Assembly: GCF_042477335.2 (NCBI RefSeq)
Contig: NC_091263.1
Span: 72,286,501 to 72,350,500, forward strand
Reading direction: 5' to 3'
Source: Ovis canadensis
Lineage: Eukaryota > Chordata > Mammalia > Artiodactyla > Bovidae
Length of the DNA stretch: 64,000 nucleotides
The notes beneath the pieces were generated by a model. The model was not told where the DNA came from, made no database searches, and saw only the letters and a list, made by a program, of their open reading frames with translations. Position 1 is the first letter of the stretch, and each line of letters begins with the position of its first letter. Below are positions 32,001 through 45,000 of this stretch, piece by piece. A program made the position numbers and the translations under genes.

Positions 32001-32566
32001 GATGCCTCTCCCTCTCGCCCTGACTATCCACCCTCAATCCTGAAATAAAAGGGACCCTCCCTTTTCTCAGACTTTCGCCATTGGGCCTCCTCGGTGGACT
32101 CTGAGTCCCTTTACTTGAGGGGTTGGTTTATGGTTTGGGCATCTCTCTTGCTGGCTAAGATAAGCGTCACAAGGTGCCTTCCTCTCTCCAGCCCCCCAGG
32201 GTCTGGCCAGATAGCTGTTTGCTTCACTTGAACCAGGACTGCAGGTACGACACCTTTAAAATTCCACCCAGTGCTCTGGTGGGGGGTGGGAGGCAGAACC
32301 TTCTCCCAGCTGCACAAGCACCAAAGGATTGCTTTTAAAAACGAGATCTATTGCTGGCAAGAGCTATTCAAGTGGTGAAAGTGTTTGAAAATCTCTATGT
32401 GTGTACATAGTTACATGTAAAAAAAAATACAAAGAAAATTTACCAAGTCCCCATAAAATACATCTAATTCCGTATGAAAGTTCTGCCTTGCCCCGGACAG
32501 CTGCCCGTGGGTTTGCTTTTTTTTGTACAAAACATCCCCAAATCAAAAGGAAATACACATACACAC

Positions 32567-32619
32567 AACACCACACACGCACACGTGCACACGCTCACAC
32601 ACACACACACACACACAGA
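32567..32619. repeat. CA-rich microsatellite in the SLC6A6 3'UTR
   Basis: Imperfect CA units ending in an uninterrupted (CA)11 tract. Confidence 0.9.
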
Positions 32620-32749
32620 GTGACATTTTCTGTGACAATTGAAAAAATAAACAAAAACCCTAGTGCAAATATAAAGCTCTGTAAACCTGGTCCTACGAGA
32701 ATCTAATGTTAGTAAACAGCAGGAGAGCAGCCTGTCCGCTGGAGAGAGC

Positions 32750-32890
32750 TCACATCATGGTCTCCACGATGATGTGGGTGGGTTTCCTGAGCGTGCTGTT
32801 GACGGCTGTGCGGGAGCTGTAGGGCATGGCCCCCTCGCGCTCCACGGCCCAGCGGTTGGGTTCCCTCGGGGTCAGCAGGTACTTGAGTCT
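32750..32890 (-). CDS. SLC6A6: SLC6A6 last coding exon: cytoplasmic C-terminal tail
   Basis: The acceptor is ctccag| before 32890. There are 46 codons plus TGA (residues 575-620). It starts [19 protein letters not shown] and ends [11 protein letters not shown]. The last four residues fit a class I PDZ ligand (Thr at -2, hydrophobic at 0). Confidence 0.96.
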   Translation of the reverse strand, partial: RLKYLLTPREPNRWAVEREGAMPYSSRTAVNSTLRKPTHIIVETMM

Positions 32891-35800
32891 CTGGAGAAGG
32901 AAGGGGGCAGGTGTGGGCCGATGGGTCAGGCCCTGCGGTTTCCCTCTTCACCTCCTGCCAGTGGGCTGTGTGACCTTCGCCAAACCCCTGCCCTCTCTGC
33001 ACCTCCCATTTTTCATCCACTGGCAAACAGGGGCCTTGAACCAAGGTGCCCCAGGCCCTGAACGAGGGCAGAGCTCCCGGCGGGTAGCTTTCTTGGCCAA
33101 GTCCTGCTTTACACACCTGAGCACCAGCGGACTCATGCCTCCACACTCTTTCCCCCATAGAGCTGAAATGCGCCTCCTTGGGATTCTTGTCCCTGCTATC
33201 TCCCTGATTTGCGAAGCAGCTGAGTTTTTGCAGTTCGTATGCCCGAGGCTGGATGACTCTCTTGAGCTTCCCATGGCTCCCAACCTTCCCAAACTCCCCC
33301 ATCTCCACAAGCTACAGGTCCTTCCCTCTCCGCGTCCCCGCTGGGGGCCTGGGGACCACGCTGCCTGTGTCTGCGCTGCCCTGCCCATCAGAGAGGCCAG
33401 AGGCTGGACCACCGCCTGGCGCAGGGCAGCTGGTCCTTCCCCAGGTTTCCTGGTCACGGGATGGGTGAGGGGGAAAAAAAGCCCCTCTCAGGGCACCCAG
33501 GAAACCAAAGCAGAGCTGAGACTTGACCTAGGGCTCCCGCCACCCAGCCCACCTCCTGCCGGTGGCCACTCAGAGGCTTCAAGAGGAAGCAGCGGTTAAC
33601 AGGAAACCCTGTCTCGGCACCCACGTTCACTGCAGGTTTATATCAAGGCTCAAGAGCTCCTTGGTAAAAGCTACAATATTTCGTTTGAAAGTCCAAATTT
33701 CCACCTGTTCTTTAAAAACCACAAGATCTGGCAAGCCGAGGCCCACATCTCCTTGATAACCCGGGGTGGGGGGCACGCCAGAACTGGGAGCCTGACCACC
33801 TCCTGGGATGGTGCCCGAGCCCTTGCCCCCAGTCCCCCCATACCCCAGCTGGGGCGGCTGCCTGGGCCTGGGAGGAACCAGACTGGAGGCCAACACAGGT
33901 GGGTGGAGGCCGGCTGCCTTCAGAGGAGGGGACTTCGGGGAACTGTCAAGTTGGGTCTGGAGGGTGAGGATCGGATGTGACCCGGGGGGTGGACTTGAAT
34001 TCCTCCCCGACACCAACCCCACTCTGCCCAACCTCTAAACTTGAGATGGAGCAGGATTTTAAAATTAGACTTCCAAGGGACAGAAGGCAGTGATCTCTTG
34101 TGGCAGCTATGAGCGCTGAGCACTCGGCACTGCCATCCAAGTCAGCCAATTAACCCTTCAGCCTCTGGGTGGCAAGAGGAATTCCTGGAAGTTCCTGGGG
34201 GAGGGGCTGGATCTGTCCCAGGCACATTATGTCGGTGCTTTGATAAATGAGAGGGCTATTCAGCATTCTGGCTGAATCCTGGGGTCCTTCCTTGTGGCCT
34301 CTGAGGAAACACAATGGACCCAGTGCGGCAGGAACACCCCAGAGGCTTTCCTGGCCCAGACAGACCCCAGCCGCACGGCTTCCTCCCTGGCACACCCCTG
34401 CCTACTTCCTCTGTCTCGGGAAGGCCTGGCCCCTCCACCACCCCCACCAACCCCCAACCAACGACATCTCCCCCCACAACCAGTCCCCTGCCCACAAGGA
34501 AACTGCCCAGCCCAGGAGGGAGCCAGGGCCCCCGGACATCCTGGCTCCAGATTTTTAAGAGAATAACAATAAAAACAGCCCAGAACAAAACAGTGCCGTC
34601 CTGGAGCCAGCCCAAGCCCAAAGGTTAAGGGAAAGTCTAAGAAAAGGATTTCTTGGAAAGAGCCAGGGCCTGCAGTCTCCAGGACTGTTGGAGGAATTTC
34701 AGAGAGGATGGCGGCAGGGTCCGGGGGGGTGGGCAGGGGATTGGGGGGGGAGACCCGTGGGGGCAGAGACCCTGGAGCCAGAGCTTCTGAGTGGTGCAGA
34801 GGTGGCCTCTCTCCGAGGGTCTGGCAGCAACTGGGGCCGCCGGTCTGGGAAGGGGGACACCAGCGTGGGCTGGGCTCAGCCCTCCCCCCAGCTCCTGTCT
34901 CAGAAACAGCCTGGCCCCCTGCTCTGGGGGTGAAGCCCTGGCTCTCATCTTGGCATCTGAAGCTGCTGCCCCATCTTCCCACCATGCAATCTCCTGCCCA
35001 CAGCGTCAGCCGCGCCGCAGGGCCAGGGAGGGGCCTGGGGCTCAGAGAGGGCCAGCGCGGCGCCCCAGGTCACATAGCAAACTGCCAGCTGGCTGGCCTT
35101 CAGCATCCTGCCCCCGGCCCAGATCCCCCAGGCTGGGCGGCCCTGGGTGCTCACCACGAGGAACGGCCCTTCGGTCTGGCCGAGGCGGATGATCATGGCC
35201 AACGGGATGCACACCATGGAGGACAGGGCCAGGCACCAGCCCAGCCCGATGGCCCAGGTGGGGTACCTGTAGACTTTGTTGTAGGTCAGGGGCACATACT
35301 TGACGAGAGAGAAGATAAAACATCCCTGTGGGGAGACAAGCGGTGGTCAGGGGCTTCTGGGGCCAGGGTGGGGCCCACCCGAGGGGCCTACACTCTTCCG
35401 CCTCTGCTGATGGAGCGGCTGCCCTGCTCAGAACCCCCTGCCGCTCCCCAGGGCCTTCCGGACGCGAGCCACTCCTCTGGCCAGCAATGCCCGGCCCCCT
35501 GCCCACTGCCCCTCCTGCATGGCCATGCTCCGGCTCCCCCGGTTCCTCCCAGTGTCTTAGCCCCTCACCCCGCACCCCCTGGGACCTCTGGGCAGGCTGC
35601 TCTTGCCCACGGGACCGCCTTCCCGCATCTTCTCTGCATCCCGGCTGCCCACGTGGCTCGAGTGGTAGAGAGAACTCCTGCTGTGCCCCTGACCACCCGG
35701 GCGGAGCTGGGCAGGACCCTCAGGGTGCCCTTACGATGAACCGCAGACATGCACGTGTGCCCAGGTGCCAAGTCGCTTCACTTGCACCCGACTCTGTGCA

Positions 35801-38800
35801 GCTCCACGGGCCGCAGCCCGCCAGGCTCCTCTGTCCACGGGGAGTCTCCAGGCAAGGATGCTGGAGTGGGTGGCTGTGCCCTCCTCCAGGGGACTTTCTC
35901 GACCCAGGGGAAAATCGAACCCGTGTCTCTTACATCTCCTGCGTCGGCAGGTGGGTTCTTTACCACTGGTGCCATCTGGGAAGCCCGCTGGCTGCTACAG
36001 CGGCTGGCATTTTGGGGGGGGGCAGTCTGCAGCTCAGGTGAAAAAAGGCACAGCCACTCCCGGGGGTAAAGTGGCGGCCTACGCGGCCACTGCTTCTCAG
36101 CCCCACGTCGGTCGGCCTGCTTAACAAATGCGGACACAGGGGCCCCACAAAAAGGGACACGGTGGCCTGGAGGCAGAGATCCCCGGGGGATCCCCCGGCA
36201 CCCGGTTCCTAAACAGGGGGGACAGTCTACCCTCTGAGCTCCCCGTGGTCTGAGCGGACAGCGGCAGCCCGACCCCTGCCCCGAGGCCCTGCTGACACGG
36301 GTTTGTCGGAGGCCAGCACTGAGCTGACGCCGAGTTCCCAGCGGGCGGGTGGGTGAAACCGTCAAGCCCTGGGGTAGGGACGGCTGCCCACGGCCACGTG
36401 GAAGGACACTCACGGTACAGAGAAGCGGGGTGACCACGGCCCAGCAGTACTTCATCCAGGGCCCCGGCCGGTAGCCAATCATGTCCTCAATCCCATCGTA
36501 GAAGTTATCGCTGCCTGCAAGAGTCAGAGGCGGACGGACGGTGATCCGGCGTCCCAGACGTGGCATCCGCCCTGGGAACCCCACAGCAGGGGCTCAAGGG
36601 CCGTGGGGTCGGGGTGGGGCGAGGAGGGGGTGTCTCCAGGGCCTCACCCAGGTGTGTGTACCTCCACACCACACAGACCTGGCACGCGTGTATCTGAAAG
36701 GATCTGAAATTCACGGGTCACTGGGTAGATACCGGCCACCTCAGGCAGGGTCCCAAAGCCTGCTGTGGCCGTCCCAAGGACTCGAGAAGGTCGGAATGGA
36801 CCATTCCTGGACCCCAGGGGTGGTTCATCAAAGACAGACCCCTGCAAGGCCAAGCTCTGTGTGTGTCAAGGTCACAGCTTGAACGTTCAGCCTGGGGAGA
36901 AGCTTCCAGGTAGCTACGTTCATAGTTGTGGTGAAAGGGGAGCCTGGAGAAGAAGGGTCCAGGCAGGGAACGGCCTTTGTGTTTGACTCAAAATGAAATT
37001 CCCACGAGAATTCTGTTTCTGGAGATTCTAAAGAAAGAAGCCCGAAGGGGAGACTTGAGAAAAGTAGGCAAACGTCTCTACTCACCATATATCCAGGCAA
37101 TAGCAAAACATTCAAAGAATGCCACCCACAAAAGGCAGACACCGCTAGCTGCGTAGTAGTCAAAGAGCTGAAACACGTACATGCCACCCTGCGAAGAGAA
37201 AGCCAGAGAAGAATTTGCTATTTGGCCTCTAAGTGCCTCCATATATAAAGAGTTCTGGTCCATCAACAAGAAACAGAAAGCCCAGGGTCGGGGGTGGAAA
37301 TTGGGGAGAGGCCATGAGGACCAAATAACTGTGTTAAAAGATGATTAGAAAGTGAAGTCGCTCAGTCGTGTCTGACTCTTTGCGACCCCATAGACTGTAG
37401 CCTCCCAGACTCCTCCATCTATGGGACTTTCCAGGCATGACAAATTTAATTTAACTCAAAAAGTAAAAACTTAATTTAAAAAGCCACACACAGAAATAAA
37501 CGAAAGCAAAACATGTCTTTCCTAGCACAAAAACGAATGGGTTCGCTGAAGCCTGTTTCCAACAGAGGGGCTTAAAACCCTCGGTGGCCAACAGAGATTT
37601 CAGCGAGATCGAGCTGCTCGGTGTGTGAACCTGTGATCTGCCTTTCAGGGGGTGTTTCTTACAGACACTTCGAGAAATGCATTTATTTTGAGTTCCGGGA
37701 AGGAAGACTGGGGACGTGAAATCCTGATCTGGGGGTCGAACGCAACCCTGTGCTGGAGAGGAAGGAGAGATGGGTGGTGAGAGCTGGGGAGATGAGCCCA
37801 CGGCCCAGGCTAGGCTCATACGCTCGGCTCCCCTGCAGACTGGCCGGAGAAGGGCCACTGCCCACAGCGGTGGGGATGGAGCTGCCGTCAAAGGGGATTT
37901 CAGCTGGAGCGCCCCTTCCCTTCTCAGGACGAGGAGGGCAGGAGGGCGGCAGGTGGCCACGGTGTGGCCAGGGTAACATGGAAGTGGGGAGGGGCGTCTG
38001 GCTGGAAAGCGAGGTCGTGAGTCACCTCCTGCTGCCCCTGGGTGGGGTGGGACCCCCAAAGGAGAGAAGACCTCAGTCGGCCGGGCCCTCTCATCCAGCC
38101 ACTGGGTAGGGGGGCACAGGGGGGCGGTGTGGCCTTGAACTGACCTGGGAAACACACAGAGCACCTAGGGCCCTCCCGGGGGCGGGGGTGGTCCCCTCAT
38201 GCCAGGCGGGAGCCACCTACCTCGGTCACCATGATCAGCCCCAGAAGGTAGCTGACGCAGCATATGGAGGCGATGAAGATCTCTCGATGAAAGCCCTTCC
38301 TTAGCAAGGACGGGTGCAGATCAACCAAGGACGTGATCTGTCCTTCCACTTCCACAAACTGGGGAGGGAAGGAGAGCCGTGAGCAGCAGGCCAGCAACCC
38401 CTTGGCTCAGAGAGGGGTGGGGTCGCGTCCCCGCCGTGGAGGGGCTCAGCGTGCTGAGTCCCGCCCCTCGGGCCAGGCCTGGTGGGCCCTGCACGGCTCT
38501 CCAGATAGTCCACGCCCCTGAGGCCCCTCCGCCCGGCACACTTGCTGGCCGGTGTGTCAACGCAGGCAACCTCCCGCTTGCGTCTGGGTTTTCCTGGAAG
38601 CAGAGGTGGTGCACTCCTATTTCTGGGCCTTGGGCACCCAGCCGGGCCAGGTACACAGCAGCACGTGAGCTGTGGGTGGTGACCCAGGCAGGCCTGGGCT
38701 TCAGTTCCCAGATTGAAGACACTTGGTGCTCTTTAACCCTGTGGGGACCGTGGGCCCCACGGGAGGATTTCGTACACGTTGCATGCACGCCCACAGGCCT

Positions 38801-41800
38801 ATGTGCGTGAGTCCAATGCTGCCTACGATTCCCGGAACTCATCCCTGGGCTCCCAAAGGTGATAGAAAGGCCAGTCCATAGGTAACCTTCGAGGGTGACC
38901 CTCGGTCTTTCTAAACCTTCCCATCGTTGCCCCTAACAATTTATCCTGGGCTGGGGAACGTTCCACACCAGTTCATGGAGCCGCCTCGGCTCTCAGACGG
39001 GGGCACTAACCCCATCCCCTGGGTACGTATCGCAAGGATCTTAGTGGCTTCACGACCTCAAGTGAAGGTGCCCCGCAGACCGATTCCAGCTCCCGTGGCG
39101 GCCGACCTGGGCAGGACCATGTCTGTCTGTAGGCACCGCCATCCGCAGCACACTAGTCCAGAGGTGCAATTTGGGGTGAAAGGGCACGCTGACACATTTT
39201 AGCTGGAATGGCCACAGCCAAACGGCTCAGCCAGCCAACACGCCCTCTGAGGTCATCGGAGTCCACGCGACATCCAAAAGCTAAAACCTCAACCCGTCGG
39301 CTCTTTCCTCTGGGACAGACACTGGGAGGTTTGCTCCCACAGCCTTCCTGCAAGACATGGCCAACCGCTGGCTTCTCTGGGAAGCATCACGGGAGAATCA
39401 GGGAACACACACACGGCAGCAGGTCCCTCCCATGAGCTCAAAGGGGCCGGGAGTTCAGAGAAACGATGACCGAGAAGCTCTTGGAAGGGGTCCCAAGAGA
39501 ACAGGGGGCAGGTGCTCAGACCCAAGCGGCGCGGAGTCTAAACTGCCAGTGATCTAGAGCAGACCAGCAGCTCTGACGTTAACCTTGCAAAGGAGTCAGA
39601 GACAGAGGTTCTTTCCCTTTTTGAGATTTGAAAATCAAAGACAGGCAGATCCCGGGTCGCTGAGAGTCAGGGCCAATATCAGCACCAGCCCCTCTTGCCG
39701 AGTTTGCTGCGGTCCTGGGGGCACCATGCCCCCTCCGCCAGCCTCTCCAGACCTGACTCAGATAATAGCGCCACAGCCCATCTTCTCAGAGCCTCCACCG
39801 CTTCATTCGCTGGAAAGTGAGCGCATCCTGCTGATGCTGAAAAGCCAGGTGGCAGCCGGAGGAAAGGGGGGTTTTGGTGGGGACAGACTTTCTGTTTGGA
39901 AAGATGAGAAAGCTCTGGAGATGATGCTGGTGACGGCTACGATGACGTGAGTGTCTTTAATGCACCGAACAAGCACTTACAAATGGGTCTCAGTCGCTCA
40001 GTCGTGTCTGACTCTTTGCGACCCTATGGACTGTAGCCCGCCAGCCTCCTCTGTCCAGTGGGATTTTTCCAGGCAAGGACACTGGAGGGGTTTGCCATTC
40101 CCCTTTTCAGACAATCTTCCTGATGCGGGGATCAAACCAGCGTCTCCTCCTTTGCAGGTAGGTTCTTCCCCTCTGAGCCGCTGGGGAAGCCCTCAAACAT
40201 GGCTAAGAGGGTCAATTTTGCGTTATAGGATTTCCCACACGTGGCCCGTGGAGCCTGGTCCCAGTGGACACCTCACAGGGCAGGCCCTTATCATGGCTGG
40301 TGGTGGTGTGACTGTAAAACCTTCCCCCACGTTCCCAGGTTCACACAGGTGCAGCAGAGGGATCCCAGGGCTCAAATCCCACCACGCCCGGTCCTGATGC
40401 GTCAATTAGGCAGGTCGTTCGGTGCTGCGAGCTCCATGCTCTGAACCAGGAGAGCTTGCTCAGGGCGACGCTGCCCTGGAGAGCTTCAGGCTTCCCGAAG
40501 TGAAGGGCCGTGGGGGCCCGGCTCCGAGGCACACAGCCTCCACCAGGCCCCACCTGCCTCCCAGGGGAAATCTAATGAATAACCACCCGGGCCCCTTCCA
40601 GAGCCCGAGAGGCCAGTCTGGAGATGGCCTGCTTTTTCATTTATTAACCTCTTTCTGTCTTCTTTTTTTGGGTTTTGCTGAGAGCTCTGGAAGAGGTTAT
40701 AAAAGCTGGCTTCTGGGGGCCTCTGAAGGCCAAGCTCATTAACCAGGGCTGATGGATGGGGCCCTCTCGCTGTTTACACAGCTCAGTTCATCAACAACTG
40801 CTCAAGTTATTTTTGTTTCCCGTCTCCCAAATGTTTTCCTTCAGTCTTCTCTGCTAATCCTAGTCTTCTTTCTGGCAAACCCTCCGCTCTGCTCTGGACC
40901 TTGCTGGCAGACCACCCTCTTTCCCTTGCCTGACCTTCTGAGACTTCCCACCTCCCAGGTCCTGAGTCCCCAGGGGCCCATCTGTTCACTGGCTTCGAGG
41001 CCGCTGCCTGGGAGATGGACGGTGGGCAAGGCTCTCTCCTGAAGGGGTAGAGCCCCTACTGATCGCAGGGCCCCAGCTGACCAGACTTTTGTGAGGCATC
41101 TGGACCCCCAGCTGGCACACGAGGCTGCCTGTCAGTGACTGACTTCAGATGGAGGCCCTTGGGTGGCCCTGGGCACAGGACTAGTCTGCCCTGCACACCC
41201 TAACTGCCCCCTCCTATTTCCAGGGAAAGGTGTCCCAGGGGCTCGCTCTAACGTCCTCTGGGTACCACTTACTGCTTCCAATCAGGAAGCGCGCCTGGCG
41301 TTTCACCTAAGGCAACAAAGATACAATCGTATCCATTTACCGGATGAGGAAACTGAGGCAAGGGTGGAAGAAACGTGTTCAACAAAGCAACACTGTGGGG
41401 GCAAGTGGGCCTGGGAACTGAGTTACTCCAAAGGCAGACGCAGCCCCGGCTGACACACGCGGACACACCCCGGGGAGGGGGAGGCTTAAGCCCTGGAGGG
41501 CTGGGACATGGGGGTTAAGAGGCGCAGGGAATGACGACAGGGTAGCGGGGGGTCCTGCTTGTGTGGGGAGGGTGGGGGGGTTAAGCGAGGCTCTGGGGGC
41601 TCGGTTTCCCTGTGGGGGCCAAGCTCGCTGATCCACGTGCCCCAGGAGGTGGTGAGCACAGCCCGGTTCCAGCTTCTGTGGCTGCGCTCAGGACTGTCAG
41701 TGGCCGCTCACGCCCCGGACAGCCGTGTCGGCCGCCTGCTCGAACGGCCTGTGTGCTGGGTCCCACTGGGGCCTTCCCGGGGGCTCTGTGCTCCGCGGCG

Positions 41801-42019
41801 CGTGCCACCAACTATGGTCTCGCCCTTCTCCTTGTACCCCTGGGCCCACACCCAAGACTGTCTCTCTCTTCCCCGCTGAGTCAAAGGCTCAAGCTTTGGC
41901 GCAGATGACATCCTGCTGCCCCCCTGGGCTGTTCCCTCCCCCGGGGTCCAGGAACCCTCGCTGGCTGCAGCTGCTGTGGGCTGTGTGTGAGTGTGTGTGT
42001 GTGTGTGTGCTGCTACAGG

Positions 42020-42056
<37 letters not shown>

Positions 42057-45000
42057 GGGGGTTGCCACCAGCTCATCACAGCACAGAGGGAGGCTCTGCC
42101 AGAACCAGGTTTCTGGGGGGGCCTTTCCTCCCTCGCCCAGGGGCAGACCTGCCTGGGGACCATCCCCTCGCTCTACACATACCTGGCTATCCAGTCCAAG
42201 CAAGAGAAGCATAATGAAAAAAAGGATGGACCAAAATGTGGGCAGCGGCATCATCGTCACGGCTTTTGGGTAGGCGATGAAGGCCAGGCCAGGACCTAAG
42301 GGGAGAGAAGATGGGGGGGGCGGGGAGAGGGGGTCATCAGTGCCCGAGCTGCCCCGAGCCCCGGAGCCATACAAGACACTCGGGGTCCGGGACGGGTCTC
42401 CCCAGTCCCCGATGCAGGGGCCCGCCTGGGGTGAGAGACCAGGCCTGTTCTCATTTGGGATGGGACGCGCCGGGGCTCAGGCGGGGGCCCGTTTTAGCAT
42501 CTGTCTCCTACGCAGCAGCACTGCTGGCCTCCTCAGGCCCCAGGCTCTGAGCGGACACCGGTTATGGGAGTGGCAGACAGGACTGAGCTGGGACTCGGTC
42601 TGCCAGCTGGGGAAAGGAGGGGCTCCCCCTCCCCCAAAACCAGAGACCCGCACCAACATTTGCTGGAAGGAAGCAAGACCAGGGAGCGCTCCGGTTATCT
42701 GACCACCAATCCCGGTTTGCAGAGAAAAGCTTTCCACTGAAACAATGACCGCGTGGCCAGAAAAAAGAATCCGGAACCACGCCCTGCGGGGCCCACGTGT
42801 CTCCGGGGTGCATCTGTGCACCCACCCGAGCACCATGACAGCTGAGGCCCAAAGCTGGGGGAGCGTGAGCAGGGTAAGACCCCAGGCGGGCAGCCCCCTG
42901 GCTGCTGTGCAGTCCTCCGCCCAGCACCTCCTCTCTCCACATCACCACGCGCCCTCAGGGGGCAGTCTCCCTGCAGGGGTCGGGGGCAGGCTCCCGTAAG
43001 TCAACCCCAAGGAGGCTTCTCCTGCTCAGATTATCGGGTGCTGGGGCCACTTCCTTGGCAAAGGGCTCTGGTCTCCAGGGGGTGCTCTGACATATTCTCA
43101 GGGAGAATTCCCACCAGCTCTGGGGGGTGCCTCCAATTGCAAACGTCCCCTCCCACCTCCAGCTGGGCCTGAGAGAAGACAACCAGGGGAAGGGCTGAGT
43201 TGTGACTGAGACCTGTGGGTCTCCCAGAGGGTTGGGGGCCGCAAAAGAGAGAAGGGCTTGGGCTAAAGAAAAAATATAAAGTAAAATCCACAACTAAAAA
43301 AAAAAAAGTCAAGAAATGTGAAACAAACAGGGCTGGAGGACAGGATATTTAAAACAGTAAAACAGGGGTCGGGAACAAAATGAATGGTCTAAGAAAGGAA
43401 AACAAAAAAACAACTTTGAAACAAACTGCAGCCAGAAACCACATCGCACGGCGCTGAGCACACGCGTGGCAGCGAGGGCGAGTCCCTGTATGTCCGGAGT
43501 CCGCCCCGATGTGAGCAAAGTCCAACCGTGACTGTGACCGTGTCCTTGGAGGCGATGGTGGAAAACCCAGGAGGGGTGCAAGGGCACTCGTCCCGACCCC
43601 AAAGCCCTAGCTGCAGTAGTACCCTCGTCTCCATGAGGCTGGGGCTCCCTGAGACCCCCACGTCAGCTCCAGCCTGACTGTAGGCGGCACTGGGAGGGGT
43701 CAACCCAGCCGCAGCGAGACAGATGTAAAATGGGGCCCCCACCCCAGCCCACCCCCGCCCGCCCGCTGGGCCCTGAAGCTTCTGACAGCTACTTCTGTAT
43801 TTCAGTGCGTTGCCTTTCTCGAGCCAGCCTCAGGGAGAGGGTGTGAGCATCCTTCTCGGAAAGCAAGGGGACTGAAGAGAGAGGGCAGGGGACGCGGCAG
43901 CCGCCGGAGCCCCTGGGGCAGCAGAGACGCCCACGCTACGCCTCCTTCGTAATGTGCGCTCCTCGTGGCTAAATAATTATCTTGTTCCAATGCACTTCGC
44001 TCAATATGGCACTTGTTAAAATGCTTATTAGCGACATAATCACCCTTGATGTGTCGGCTGTTCAGACATCACCGTGGGGAATAAACGACAAGGTCTTTGA
44101 AGTGGACGGGAATAAGACACCACTTAGCTTGACGGTGAAGACGTAGGTTACGGTACCTAGCTGTCTGCAGAGAAGGATCTGTTTCATAAACCGACAGATT
44201 ACCTCCCACCGCTGAACTCCCTCCGCGCTCCTGGCCATTCCCCTCCAATCAGAATTGGTTGGTAAGCCCTCAGCTGAAGAAAAGCCATTTGCAAAGGGGG
44301 TGTCAACTGTCTCCCCTCGGTCACTCTGCCAAACTCCCACATGGGCATGGCGTCTTCATTTCTGCAGCTACCTCCTGTGTCCCTCAGTCTCTGGCCCTGC
44401 CTCTGGGGGCTCCCAGGGAAGGAACACTCTGTCTAAAGGTCTGATCTGGGGCCCAGGACAGGACAGAGGAGCGTGGGACCAAAGCGTGGGCTTTCCAGGA
44501 CTGCCCTGCGGCACCAGGTGTAGGAGGGGGCCGAGGTGGGGGGCAGTGGGGCCTGGGGCTCTGAGAGGCTCACATACCACGGGCCAGAGGTCGTCACATA
44601 CGTGCAGGGTGGGATGGGGAGGCCGGAGGGGGCACCTCCTCACGTGAGAGGGGCCTGTCCAGCCTCTGGTGGGCACCCTGCCCAGGACACCGCAGATCCA
44701 ACCTTGAGCAGCCCTTGCTCTCAAGCTGCTGGTCGCAGGGGGGAGCTGACCTCTGAGTACATGATGCTGAGGTCCCCAAGCCCCAGTACTAGGGTCTCCG
44801 GCTGCGGAACCAGGACACCACCCTGTGTTTCCAACAAGGGCAAGGACTCTGGTCTGGGCCCTGACAGTCAGGACCTCGCGGTCTCCTCTTGGCCCTGGGA
44901 GAAGCCTCAGCCCAGGGCCCTCACCTGCCCCTCGGGGACCCGAGGGGTCCTGGCAAGCTGGGAGGTCAGGCTGGGCACAAGAGCAACAACCGCCCTCTGG

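Larger units (their letters stand above)
29030..32749 (-). other. SLC6A6: SLC6A6 3' untranslated region (inferred)
   Basis: About 3.7 kb downstream of the stop codon with no SINE or LINE, flanked on its far side by dense repeats. It ends in an AT-rich block (29040-29460) with a single AATAAA. A CA-rich tract lies at 32567-32619. TauT mRNAs are known for a long 3'UTR. Open frames inside are not supported as genes. Confidence 0.6.
38359..42182 (-). other. SLC6A6 intron (3.8 kb) with SINE, MIR remnant and TG repeats
   Basis: A Bov-tA SINE lies at 39984-40193, a MIR-like remnant at ~41325-41385 (gatgaggaaactgaggca) and TG tracts at 41982-42056 next to the TM8 exon. The rest is unrecognised. Confidence 0.65.

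Noticed and set aside
35641..35705. SINE-head-like text (tggctcgagtggtagagag)
   Set aside because: Too short and diverged to call a separate element with confidence.
34708..35739. 343-codon open frame on the + strand
   Set aside because: It overlaps the SLC6A6 TM12 exon on the other strand and lies in GC-rich DNA where long frames arise by chance. It is Pro/Gly/Ala-rich with no domain.
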